NCBI GenBank assembly: GCA_029319145.1
Contig: CP119753.1
Location: 186,001-250,000 of the forward strand
From: Microbacter sp. GSS18
GTDB taxonomy: Bacteria; Actinomycetota; Actinomycetes; Actinomycetales; Microbacteriaceae
Direction of reading: 5' to 3'
DNA: 64,000 bases
Made by a program: the position numbers and the translations under genes. The notes below the pieces were generated by a model. It searched no databases. It was not told the DNA's origin and saw nothing but the letters and a program-made list of their open reading frames with translations. Shown piece by piece: positions 1-9,500 of this stretch. Every line of letters begins with the position of its first letter. The first letter of the stretch is position 1.

Positions 1-2979
1 TGCACGACGTGCCTCCTCAGCGGCGGCGAGGGTGCCTTCCAGCGTTGAGCGGAACCGCGCGAAGATCTCGTCGACGGTTTCGAGGTCGGCGTCTCGACGC
101 GCCTGCAGATCCGACTCCACGCCGCTGCGGAGGCGCTCCGCCCGCCGTTGGATGGCGGCATTGACGCGACTGCGGAGGCCGTCGGCCGCATCCGACTCCG
201 CGTTCCAGTCGGCGGCGAGGGCAGTGAGCACCCGCTCATTCGGCTGCGTCAGGCGAATGCCGTCCAGTGCGGAAGACAGCAGATCCTCCGCCTTCTCCAT
301 GCCCAGCTCCTGGCGGCGCGACAGGCGCGTGCCCGCGAGGAAGATCTCTTCGTGCAGGCGCGTGCCACCCTCGCCGACGAGTACGAGGCGGGCGACACCC
401 GCCGCGAACGACTGGTCCAGACCGTCGACGACCACGGCGCTCACGCCGCGGATGTGCTCGGTGCGCGTCCACACCTGCCCGCGGAGTTCGCGAGCCGCGC
501 GCTGGATGAGCGGGTGGCCGAGGTGCGCATAGACGACGTCCGTCTGGTGGCGCGCGCGTTCCTCGTCGAAGGTGATCGGCCGCATGACGTCTGGCGCTAG
601 GCGCGTATTGAGGCCAGTCAGTGCAGGTACCCAGGTGCGCGAGAGCCCAGGCGGGACTTCGAATAGCCGAGCTTCCTCGCGGGGGTCGCCAACCTCGATG
701 AGGTCGGGCTGCCCTGAGATCCGGAGCCCCTCTTCGAAGACGCGGAGCAGGTTGCCCTCGTGAAGATGCATGCGGTCGCGCGAGCCTTCGAGTCGCTCGG
801 CGAGGCGTGTGAGGTTTGCGCCGAGCGTGTGCTCGGCCTGCAGCACGCGGTTGATCACCTTGCCGCCCGCATCCGTCTGCGTCTTACGAGTCGGACCGTC
901 GCCGTAGCCGAGATCTCGCTGCAGATCGGGTGCGATGATCTCGTTCGCGGAAATGCCGTCGTGTTCCGAATTCGCGATCTTGCTCGCGAGGCGAGCCAGC
1001 AGGTCATTGTCCTTCGCGTAGTCGGAAGTGTTGTGCTTGGACGCGCGCGGGTGCCACACGAGGGGTGTTTCGGTCTGGCCGTAGCGGTCGATGCGGCCGA
1101 TGCGCTGTTCGAGACGGTTCGGGTTGAACGGGATATCGAAACTCACGAGGCGGTGGCAGTAGCTCTGCAGGTCGATTCCCTCGCCGGCAGCATCCGTCGC
1201 CAGGAGGATGCGGACCGGCTCGTCACGCGGAGGCGCGTTGAAACGCGCACGGATCTCTTCGCGGGTCTCGGCATCCGTCGACCCGTCGATGATCGCGAGC
1301 CTTTCGCCACCGAGGCCGCGCGACTCGAGGACGTCGCGGAGCCACTCCAGCGTCGTGACGTACTCGGTGAAGACGACGATGCGCTCGTCGCCCCAGCCGT
1401 GGCCGGGGACGAGCAGCTCGCCTTCGATGAGTCGGAGGAGCGCGTCGAGCTTCGAATCGGGACGACCGTCGTAGCCGCGGCCCCACGTGATGAGATCTTC
1501 GAGGTCGGAGATGTCGCCAGGGGTGAGCGCGACCTGGGCGCGCTTCGCGGTGCGGAGCGCTTCGAGCTCGGGCTGCTCGGACCGGCCCTCCTCCTCGTCG
1601 GACGCCTCGTCGCCGAGGACGTCGTCGTACTCGGGAAGCTGCACGTCCTCGTCGCCGCGTGCCTCGAGATAGGCCTCAGCAGTCGTCGCGAAGGCGACGG
1701 GGGAGGAGAAGAAGCGCTTCTTGAGGATGATGGTGGCGAGATCCGACGCGCGTCTGCCACGTTCCTTCTGCACGGCGTCGTTGCGCCGGCGGGTGAAGGC
1801 GATCAGTTTCTCGTATGCCTCGGACTCGCCGTCCGAGGGATCGAACCAGAGCGGCCGGACCTGCCGCAGTTGGAAGCCCTCATTGGGCAGGTCGCTCTTC
1901 AGGCGGCGCACCGCCACCTGCCTCAGCGCCGTCTCGTCCAGGTCGGCGCCACGTGCGAAACGCTGCGGATCGATCATCTCCAGCAGGGCGGTGAAGGACT
2001 CGGTGTACCCGTTGTGCGGCGTCGCGCTGAGGAAGAGGCGATGCTCGCAGAGCTCGGCGAGTCGCCGCACGGCGATCGTTCGCTGGCTGTCTACGGCATA
2101 GCGAGGCTTGTCTGCGCTGGATCGGCTCGGTGTCGCCGGTGCGACATGGTGCGCCTCGTCGACGACGAGAACATCGAACGCCCGACGGTCGGCGGTGCGA
2201 GCATCCTTGACGCTTGCGTACACCTCTTCGAGCATGCGCTCCGCGCGCGGCGAGGGGAGCCACGACATCGAGACGATCACGCGCGGGTAGACCCGGAAGG
2301 GGTTGGCGTAGACGCCGAACGTGCGGCGGAACGTCTTCATCGTCTCGGAGTTGACGATCTCGAAGTCGAGCCCGAACTTGTCGCGCAGCTCCTCCTGCCA
2401 CTTGATGACGAGGCCCGCCGGGCAGACCACGATCACCGAGCGGGCGCGGTGCCGAAGCAGCAGCTCCTGGATGACGAGTCCCGCTTCGATCGTCTTGCCG
2501 AGCCCGACGTCGTCGGCGAGGAGCATGTTGGCGCGAGGCGAATCGATCGCGCGACGGAGAGGTTCGAGCTGGTACGCCTCGACAGACGCACTGCTGCGGA
2601 AGGGAGCCTGAAGCGTCTTGGGGTCGGCGCTCGTGAGCGCTCCCCAGCGGAGCGCATCCACGTATGCGGCGAACGTCGTCGGCTCGTCGAACTGGTCGGG
2701 GCGGAGGGCGGCGGGCAGGCCCTGCTCGTGAATCACGCTGCGACCCGGCTCGAGCTCCCAGATGACGGAGAGCTCACGACCGTAGTAGTCCTCCTCGACC
2801 GACTGCATGGTCACCGCATGCTGCAGCTCGGCGCGGCCGTCGTCAGCACTGCTGCGCGGTAGCGACTGCGCCATCACGTCCGTGACAGACCAGCGCGCGC
2901 CCCGCACGTTGACCAAGCTGCCGATCTCCGGCACTTCGGTGTTGCCGGTCGCCGTGTTCTCGATCACGCTCGAGCTCAT
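1..2979 (-). CDS. drmD: DrmD-type SNF2 helicase (C-terminus beyond window)
   Basis: SNF2-family ATP-dependent helicase/translocase of the DISARM DrmD type. The frame is open from the ATG at 2979 to base 1, about 993 codons, so the C-terminus is missing. Seen: an N-terminal ~130-residue region with DrmD-like landmarks (WELEPG near residue 75, RWGALTSAD near 112, QAPFRS near 125), Walker A DDVGLGKT at 156-163, a DEAH box in VVDEAHH near 270, SATPHNG near 318, and C-lobe motifs ATDAAGEGIDLQ and QRIGRIDRYGQ. DrmD marks class 1 DISARM, where it normally sits with an adenine methylase. Here the gene upstream is a C5-cytosine methylase, so the locus is not canonical. A GAGG ribosome site lies 8 bases before the start. 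It begins 58 bp after the methyltransferase stop and is probably co-transcribed with it. Confidence 0.85.
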   Translation of the reverse strand, partial: MSSSVIENTATGNTEVPEIGSLVNVRGARWSVTDVMAQSLPRSSADDGRAELQHAVTMQSVEEDYYGRELSVIWELEPGRSVIHEQGLPAALRPDQFDEPTTFAAYVDALRWGALTSADPKTLQAPFRSSASVEAYQLEPLRRAIDSPRANMLLADDVGLGKTIEAGLVIQELLLRHRARSVIVVCPAGLVIKWQEELRDKFGLDFEIVNSETMKTFRRTFGVYANPFRVYPRVIVSMSWLPSPRAERMLEEVYASVKDARTADRRAFDVLVVDEAHHVAPATPSRSSADKPRYAVDSQRTIAVRRLAELCEHRLFLSATPHNGYTESFTALLEMIDPQRFARGADLDETALRQVAVRRLKSDLPNEGFQLRQVRPLWFDPSDGESEAYEKLIAFTRRRNDAVQKERGRRASDLATIILKKRFFSSPVAFATTAEAYLEARGDEDVQLPEYDDVLGDEASDEEEGRSEQPELEALRTAKRAQVALTPGDISDLEDLITWGRGYDGRPDSKLDALLRLIEGELLVPGHGWGDERIVVFTEYVTTLEWLRDVLESRGLGGERLAIIDGSTDAETREEIRARFNAPPRDEPVRILLATDAAGEGIDLQSYCHRLVSFDIPFNPNRLEQRIGRIDRYGQTETPLVWHPRASKHNTSDYAKDNDLLARLASKIANSEHDGISANEIIAPDLQRDLGYGDGPTRKTQTDAGGKVINRVLQAEHTLGANLTRLAERLEGSRDRMHLHEGNLLRVFEEGLRISGQPDLIEVGDPREEARLFEVPPGLSRTWVPALTGLNTRLAPDVMRPITFDEERARHQTDVVYAHLGHPLIQRAARELRGQVWTRTEHIRGVSAVVVDGLDQSFAAGVARLVLVGEGGTRLHEEIFLAGTRLSRRQELGMEKAEDLLSSALDGIRLTQPNERVLTALAADWNAESDAADGLRSRVNAAIQRRAERLRSGVESDLQARRDADLETVDEIFARFRSTLEGTLAAAEEARRA

Positions 2980-3037
2980 CGTCACATCCTCATTCCCCAG
3001 AGCAAAGCCTTCCAGTATGTCGCCTGCGTCCGACACG

Positions 3038-4234
3038 TCAAGCTGATCGGAACTCGTCCGTGCCTCGCGCCGCATCCGACCGCGCCGCGCTCGTCAGGAA
3101 GGCGGTGAGTACCGCAGCGCCGAGCTGCGGGGGGACGGCGTTGCCGATCATCGTCGCCAGGGCGTTCCGCGTGGGACACGCAGTGAAATCGAAGTAGTCG
3201 GGGAAGCCCTGGATGCGCGCCGCTTCGTGCGCCGTGAGAGCGCGGGTGCGGTCCGGGTGCATGTAGCGCCCCTGACCGATGCTGCCGAAGCCGCTGGTGA
3301 TCGTCTGCGCCGGCTGGTCCCATCGCAGGCGGCCGTACATCGACTTGTATGAGTGGGATCCCTGCTGGCACGTCGGGCGCTGCGCATTCGGGAGGTCGTA
3401 GATGTCGTTGTCGAGCAGGTACTGCATCCGCTCGACGTTCGTCGGTGAAGCCTGCGGTTGGCGGTCCAGCATCGAGGTTGACGTCGTATCCGTCAGATCC
3501 CCGATCGCCCACCGCAGGTCGTGCGAGGTCGCCGAAGCCTCGATCGCATCGAAGAGATCCCCGGGCGCCGGCTCATTCGGAGCAGTTGCCAGCATGAGGT
3601 GTCGCTGTCGCGTCTGAGCCACGCCCAATCGAGCAAGGGCGACGACACGGTGCTCGATTCGGTAGCCGATTCGCCCGAGGTGCTCGACGGCCCTCTCCAC
3701 GACTCCGACGCCGTTGTGGCGATCGCGCAGCACGGAGGGCACGTTCTCGATCAAGACGAGGCGCGGGCGGAGTATCTCCGCCGCTCGTACCATTCGCAGG
3801 TACAGGGCGTTCTTCTCATCGACCCGACGGGTGTGGTTGTTCAGGTTGCTATGGCCCTGGCACGGTGGCCCGCCGACCAGGACATCGACTGTCGAGACCG
3901 ATGCGGCGGTGCGCTGTTCCACGAACGTGGGCTCGTCGCCGAGCTCGCCGTCGAAGTACGCCTCGACAGGAGCTGTCTCGACGCGCTCGGTGGAAGGGAA
4001 GTTCTGCTGGTAGACGCGGGTCGCGAGAGGCTCGAAGTCCACCGCGAGCGCGATCTGCAGAGATCGACCGGCCGCGTGACACGCTTGAGCGAAACCGAGG
4101 GTAATGCCGCCGCAACCAGCGAACAGGTCGACGATCCGCGTCGCTCCGGCGCCCTCGTCGAACGCCGGGCGCGTCCGTGCTCGCAGCGGGTGATCAGGCT
4201 GAGGCAACGGAATACTCCTGGTCCGATGAGGCAT
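3038..4234 (-). CDS. C5-cytosine DNA methyltransferase (DruM/DrmMII-like)
   Basis: DNA (cytosine-5) methyltransferase using S-adenosylmethionine. Seen: motif I DLFAGCGG near the N-terminus, catalytic motif IV GGPPCQGHS, motif VI LIENVPSV, the QTRQR motif VIII, and motif X GNAVPPQL near the C-terminus. All signature motifs are intact, so it is probably active and may mark host DNA so that the neighbouring helicases ignore it. The start is uncertain: ATGs at 4321, 4246 and 4234 are in frame. I chose 4234 because it gives the shortest overlap (about 40 bp) with the upstream helicase gene. No separate restriction endonuclease is adjacent. Family alternatives are an orphan or BREX-associated methylase, but the tight coupling to helicase genes favours a Druantia II/DISARM-type role. 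Confidence 0.9.
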   Translation of the reverse strand: MPHRTRSIPLPQPDHPLRARTRPAFDEGAGATRIVDLFAGCGGITLGFAQACHAAGRSLQIALAVDFEPLATRVYQQNFPSTERVETAPVEAYFDGELGDEPTFVEQRTAASVSTVDVLVGGPPCQGHSNLNNHTRRVDEKNALYLRMVRAAEILRPRLVLIENVPSVLRDRHNGVGVVERAVEHLGRIGYRIEHRVVALARLGVAQTRQRHLMLATAPNEPAPGDLFDAIEASATSHDLRWAIGDLTDTTSTSMLDRQPQASPTNVERMQYLLDNDIYDLPNAQRPTCQQGSHSYKSMYGRLRWDQPAQTITSGFGSIGQGRYMHPDRTRALTAHEAARIQGFPDYFDFTACPTRNALATMIGNAVPPQLGAAVLTAFLTSAARSDAARGTDEFRSA

Positions 4235-6449
4235 GGTCTCGGGCATCCGCGTGTAGGAGGGGGCTGGGGGATCCTCTCCAGGTAACAGCAAGCGCGTCTC
4301 GCGCGCGGCTGGCGGCGACATAGAGCAGCGATCGTTCCTGGAGCATGACGTCTTCGCGCTCCTCGGGGGCCGCGTTGTCGAGCATCCATTTGCTGGGGAC
4401 CACGCCGTCGCTGATGTCGTAGAGAACGACGCGACTGAACTCCATGCCCTTCGCCGTGTGCATCGTCAGCGTCAGCACGCGATCGCTCGACGACTGTGCG
4501 CTCTTCACGTGATTCGCGGGGATCCCTCGACCGACGAGCGCGTCGCGAACGGCAAGCGCGCGATCGTTCGTGCGTGCGAGAACGGCGATCGTTCCGGCAT
4601 CGACGGTATCGTCGCCGACCCAGCTCTCGATGAGATCGCCGACACGAGCGAGTTGCTCCTGCTCGTTCACCGTGCCGAGGACGACTGGGGTCGGTCCGCG
4701 ACGCGCCGAGTGGTAGCCGGCGACGTCCGCGGTGCCGCCTTCGGCATCGATGAACTCCGCTTCCTCAAGCGAACGGACGGCGAATGCGAGGTTCTCGGCC
4801 GTGGTGCGATAGTTGAGCGTCAGGCGACGGGATCGCCCGACGATGGCGATGCCGCAACGTGCGAGAACGACTGGATGCCCGTAGATGCGCTGGTGCGCAT
4901 CTTCTGCGATGAACATGTCGTTCCGTCCGGGACGCGCGAGCGCACGCAACAGTGCCCACTGCGAAGGCGAGAGATCCTGTCCCTCGTCGATCAGCACGTG
5001 ATCGGCGACGACACCGGCATCATCGCCGTACAGGTCGAGCCATGCCGCGCCGATCTCGGCGACTTCGGCGTAGCACAGCGATGACGTCGATCGCGCGTTC
5101 TCCCGATAGCGCTCGATGATCGACCACACCGCGTCGCGCTTCTTCCGATCGAGCGCAATACCCCGCCCTGGCCGGCGAATTGCGAAGTACTCCTCGCGCG
5201 ACGTGACGCGTGCGGGCAGAACGACGTGAAGGTATTCAGCTTCCAGGAACGTGTCAGTGACCACTTCGGCGGGGAGAGCTGATGCCGCGCCAACGGCTGC
5301 CGACCAGCCGTCACGGTTGCCGTAGATCTGCCCGACGCCGCCGCGAGCCTCTCCGAGGATGATCGCCGCGGCTTGTCCGAATGCCGGACCGGCCTTCTGA
5401 CGGACCGCTGCACCCAGTTGGTCGACGCCCCGGATCAGCACTCCGGGGGCACCAAGCCCGGAGGCGATGCGGATGTCGGGCTCCAGAACGAGGAGATCTC
5501 GCTTGAGGTTCTCGGCGAGGGCCCGCGTGTAGGTCGTGAGGACGACCCGGGCCTCCGGATTCTGCGCCATGAGCTGTCGGGCTCGGTGAAGGAGCACAAC
5601 GGTCTTGCCTGTCCCTGCACCTCCGCTCAGCCGGAACGGGCCCGCATAGTCGCCCGATGCGTACCGGGCCTGCTCCGGGTGGAGGAATACGCGCCACGCC
5701 GCGAAGTCGCCGTCCTCGATGATCTTCCGCAGTTCCTCGTTGTCGTCCACGAACGTGAACTGCATCTTCGACACGTCGCTCTCGAGAGCTCGAAGGATCT
5801 TCTCGTCCTCGCTGGCATCGACATCGTCGGCGGGTGCCTGCAGGCGGAGCTCGTCTTGAATATCGCCGATCGACGCGCCCGCAGCGAGGCTGATCGCCGC
5901 ATCCTGCTCCCATGCGTTTTCGAACCCCTCAGCGAGGGTGAGGATCTCGTCCTCAGTCGTCGCATTCAGAAGCTGCTGCGCGATCGACTGTGCGAAACCC
6001 AGCTCTTCGACGAGGTTCGACATGGAGTAGTTGAACTGTTCGAGGAAGCTCAGTGACTTCGGAGCGTTCGTGGTCGGCACTGCGACACCGGCCGACGGTG
6101 GCGAGTCGGTGGGCATCGTCTCTGCGATGAGTTCGACGGCACCGTTGACCTCGTTGAGGTTGACTTTGAGAGTGCGAGCACGCTCGATGGCGACGTCGTG
6201 CTCCCATGCGCCGGCGAACACCCAGGTGCGCTCCAGGTGCTTGTCTTCCAGGAGATAGAGCACGGCGCGCCAACTCTTGTCGATCCGGGCCGTGCGCGCG
6301 CGGGGATCGACTGCCTGATTCATCTTCTTGACGCGGAGGCCGTACGTGGAGTCGTCCTCGGCGAGCTTCTCCAAGAAGTCGAAGATCTTCAGTCGGACCG
6401 TCTTGTCCTTCGGCTGATTCTTCAGCTTCGTCATCACGATGTTGGGCAT
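4194..6449 (-). CDS. RelE-like/UvrD superfamily 1 helicase fusion
   Basis: Superfamily 1 DNA helicase of 751 aa with an N-terminal RelE/ParE-like domain. Residues 1-95 have the RelE/YoeB pattern (basic MNQAVDPRARTARID, then SWRAVLYLL and a final HDVAIERA). The helicase core follows: Walker A GGAGTGKT near 275, Walker B LIDEGQD near 487, LNYRTT (motif IV), a TMHTAKGMEF motif V and VAASRA motif VI. No nuclease domain is visible after the helicase. Start 6449 has a GGAGA ribosome site; longer upstream starts lack support. The gene lies 94 bp after the large DUF1998 helicase and overlaps the methyltransferase. It may correspond to one of the less characterised Druantia II proteins (DruF/DruG), which only a profile search could settle. 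The RelE-like part may bind nucleic acid rather than act as a toxin. Confidence 0.85.
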   Translation of the reverse strand: MPNIVMTKLKNQPKDKTVRLKIFDFLEKLAEDDSTYGLRVKKMNQAVDPRARTARIDKSWRAVLYLLEDKHLERTWVFAGAWEHDVAIERARTLKVNLNEVNGAVELIAETMPTDSPPSAGVAVPTTNAPKSLSFLEQFNYSMSNLVEELGFAQSIAQQLLNATTEDEILTLAEGFENAWEQDAAISLAAGASIGDIQDELRLQAPADDVDASEDEKILRALESDVSKMQFTFVDDNEELRKIIEDGDFAAWRVFLHPEQARYASGDYAGPFRLSGGAGTGKTVVLLHRARQLMAQNPEARVVLTTYTRALAENLKRDLLVLEPDIRIASGLGAPGVLIRGVDQLGAAVRQKAGPAFGQAAAIILGEARGGVGQIYGNRDGWSAAVGAASALPAEVVTDTFLEAEYLHVVLPARVTSREEYFAIRRPGRGIALDRKKRDAVWSIIERYRENARSTSSLCYAEVAEIGAAWLDLYGDDAGVVADHVLIDEGQDLSPSQWALLRALARPGRNDMFIAEDAHQRIYGHPVVLARCGIAIVGRSRRLTLNYRTTAENLAFAVRSLEEAEFIDAEGGTADVAGYHSARRGPTPVVLGTVNEQEQLARVGDLIESWVGDDTVDAGTIAVLARTNDRALAVRDALVGRGIPANHVKSAQSSSDRVLTLTMHTAKGMEFSRVVLYDISDGVVPSKWMLDNAAPEEREDVMLQERSLLYVAASRARDALAVTWRGSPSPLLHADARDHASSDQEYSVASA

Positions 6450-6543
6450 GCACGTTCTCCGAGGTTCCGGGTACAGGCTACCCGGGGCGCTGACACGAGT
6501 GAGGGTGCTGACATGTGAGTTGCGATTCCGTTCCATCCTGCTG

Positions 6544-9500
6544 TCACAGGTCACCCGATTCAGTGAGAATCGCTACGGCTTCGTCCTCGTCGAAGCCTCC
6601 ATGGGCAGCGACCACGCGCCAGCCATCGGCTTCGAGCCAGTCGGCACGCGCGGCGTCCTCGTCGATGACGATCGCCCGCTTCTCCACAGGCCACCCGCAC
6701 TCGACGGGCCACCCACCGGGACCGACTTCCAGTCCGACCACCGGCGCCGGCGCTCCGACCTCTTCGAGCTTCGCGAGCAGACTGCCGATGCGGGGATCGG
6801 CGAGAAGGCTCGCTTCATCCCATTCGTCGCCGGGGGTCGCTTGCGTCGAGCGCGGCTCGGAGCCGGGGTCGGCCACGATGGTGGAAGTTGCGCCACGGTC
6901 CAGCAGAAGGCCGGCCAGGAAGTCCGCGGCGGCGCCCCGCGAGAGTTGGTCGTGTACGCGCTGATTCGTGAACGACCGCAAGCACATGTAGCAGCTCGTT
7001 TCGGGTCCGCACTCGCACTCGCGAGCCAACTGCAGTGCTCCTCGCAGCACGGCCGGAAGAGCCTCGGCGATGATGCGTGCATAGCCCGCGCCGCCGGGCA
7101 CGGTGTCGACGATGTCGATCGTCGGCGCTGCGGTGTGGTAGCTCGACACCGCACCGTCGATGTTGGTTGCGGCGATCTGGAGGACGCTCGCAGCGGCTTG
7201 CAGCACCGCGTAGAGAACCGATTGCGCGGTGGATTGCGGGTCAGCGCCGCTCCAAGCTTGAGGGAAGATCACCCGGAGCACGTCGGTCTCGTACTTGTGT
7301 GCAAGCGAGAAGGTCGACGAGCCACCGCTGCAGTACTTCGACTTGAGCGGATCGTTGTGGCTCGACGGCCACTCCTCGTATCCGGCGACGCTGAACCCGC
7401 AGAAGTTGCATACTTTGAAGCCGCGATCTGTGCTTCCCGCGTTGATCCGCACCATCGAGGCGCGCTCCATGACCTGGAACGCGATTTCTCCGTGAGGCGT
7501 TGCGATCGTGTCGGAGTCCGCGACGGCGCCGTCCTTGGCGATTCGCGTCTGGCCACGCCAGCTCGCTCGAGGTGCGGCGTCACCCGTACGCTCGGTCTCG
7601 CTCGAGGCAAGGAAGCCGAAGCGCGGTTCGATGTACTTGTGCGGGGCGCCGGTGGGAGCGTCGCCGCAGGTCTTGCAGGGGCCGTGGTCCTCGGCCGCGG
7701 ATTCCTCGTACGAGTCGCACTGCTTGCAGACCCGGTAGTACACGGGCGGGTTCTCCCGCTCTCGTTGGCGGGCGATGCCCGCTGACTTCCAGATCTTGCC
7801 GCCGGCCACGACCCTTGCACCGGGTGCGTATTCGAAGATCGCCTGCGAGAGATCGCGTGCGAGGTCGAGTTGCGTTGCGCCGGCGACGCCACCGGGGATC
7901 TTCATCTCGACGGTATCGACAGGGAAGCCGTACTTCGGGATCAGATTGCGGTTCGCGAGGAACCCGAGGAGATTCCGCCGCTCGAGCGTCTTCAGAACGC
8001 GGCCGAAATAGTCGCCCTTCGAGCCCTTCTTCGCGGCGTATGCCTCGTCCATGAGCTCGCGGTACACGGAGGCTTCCTCGCGGTAGCCCCGTTGGACGTC
8101 TTCGAGGAGGGCCATGAGGTGTTCCGCCCAGCCATCCCATGCCCAGTCGTCGGAGGTGAGCCCTGTCCCGGAGACAAGGCGACGAATCGACTCTTGAAGC
8201 TCGTCACGCCGAGATCGAAGCCACGGAGCGACCCGTTCTGCGGCGGTCGGTCCCTCACCCTCTCCGCCGAAGAAGTCGACGGCGTACCGGTACCTTCTGT
8301 CGTGCAGTCGAGCCTCGTCGCGCCAGAATCCTGCGAGCGCGACCGAGAAGAAGTGCCTCTCAGCCAGCCGAGGGTTGCGCGTCGGCACCACCGGCGTTCG
8401 CACGGAGCCGGCAATCTGCTTCGCCGGGTCGCCGAACACGGTGAGGTCGTGTGAACGCCTCTGCGCGTATGTCATGACGAGCGCCGCGCTGTCGCTGCGA
8501 CGTCCAGCTCGACCTGCTCGCTGAATGTAGTTCGATACGGTCGGCGGAACGTTGCGAAGAACCACCGACTGCAGTTCACCGACGTCCACGCCGAGCTCGA
8601 ATGTCGTCGAGCAGGACAGTACGTTCACCTTCCCGTCGATGAACTCCTGCTGGATGCGGGCGGCTTCCTCGCTCGTCCATTGCGCGGTGTGTTCACTCGC
8701 CGCCAGGGGAATCGGCTCGAGTGTTCGGTACAGGTGACCGTAGTGCCCATGGTCCGCTGCCTTTTCGCGACCTGCCCACGTGCTCAGAGTGCCGACACAG
8801 CGATAGCGGGGGCAGACGTCGCGGATGTTGATGTTCGCGATCGTTCCGCAGGTGTCGCATCGCCAGAGGGGATCCTCGTCGGTGAGGACCACTGCCTCGA
8901 TGGATTCGGGGTTCAGCTGCGCGACGGCTCCGAGGCTTCCCGCGTTCGGGTGCACCAGCCAGTGCCCGAACTCTCCGTTCGGGTTCGCGAGAAGTCCCCA
9001 AATTCCGTCCAACGTGTCAGAGACCGCCCCCTCGGCTCCCGCTTTCGCCAGCACCCGGGTGAGGAAGTCGGAGCGTGTGTTCTTTCGCGTCGTCGCCCCG
9101 GTCGCTGTCGGAGTCCAGCTGATCACCTTCCGCTTCGGGTCTGAGCCATTCCTCCGCACATAGATAGGGCCGAGCCGCGGCTCGAAGATCGGATCCTTCA
9201 CATCGACGTTCTCGAGCGGTGCGACGGCGCCCTGAAGACGCACGGTCCTGACGAGAGCTTGGACGAGATCGAGCGCCTCGCGCTCGGTGAATCCCATGGC
9301 GTGGAGGGGTCGGAGGGACGTCGAGACCCGCGGCTCGCGCATCCGCCACTTGACGAGGCCGACTCCCTCCAGAGATTGCCGATCGTCGATGGTGACGATC
9401 TCGGCCTGCACCCACGTTTCGGCCTCGGTCTGGCGCTTGAGCGCGGTCATCGCGTCCGGGAAGTAGCCCGACCTGGTTGCGATCTTGCGAGCAGTCGCGG

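Noticed and set aside
760..2862. Long plus-strand frame of 700 codons
   Set aside because: It mirrors the DrmD gene on the opposite strand. The minus-strand frame carries all SNF2 motifs; this one has none and is a product of high-GC codon bias.
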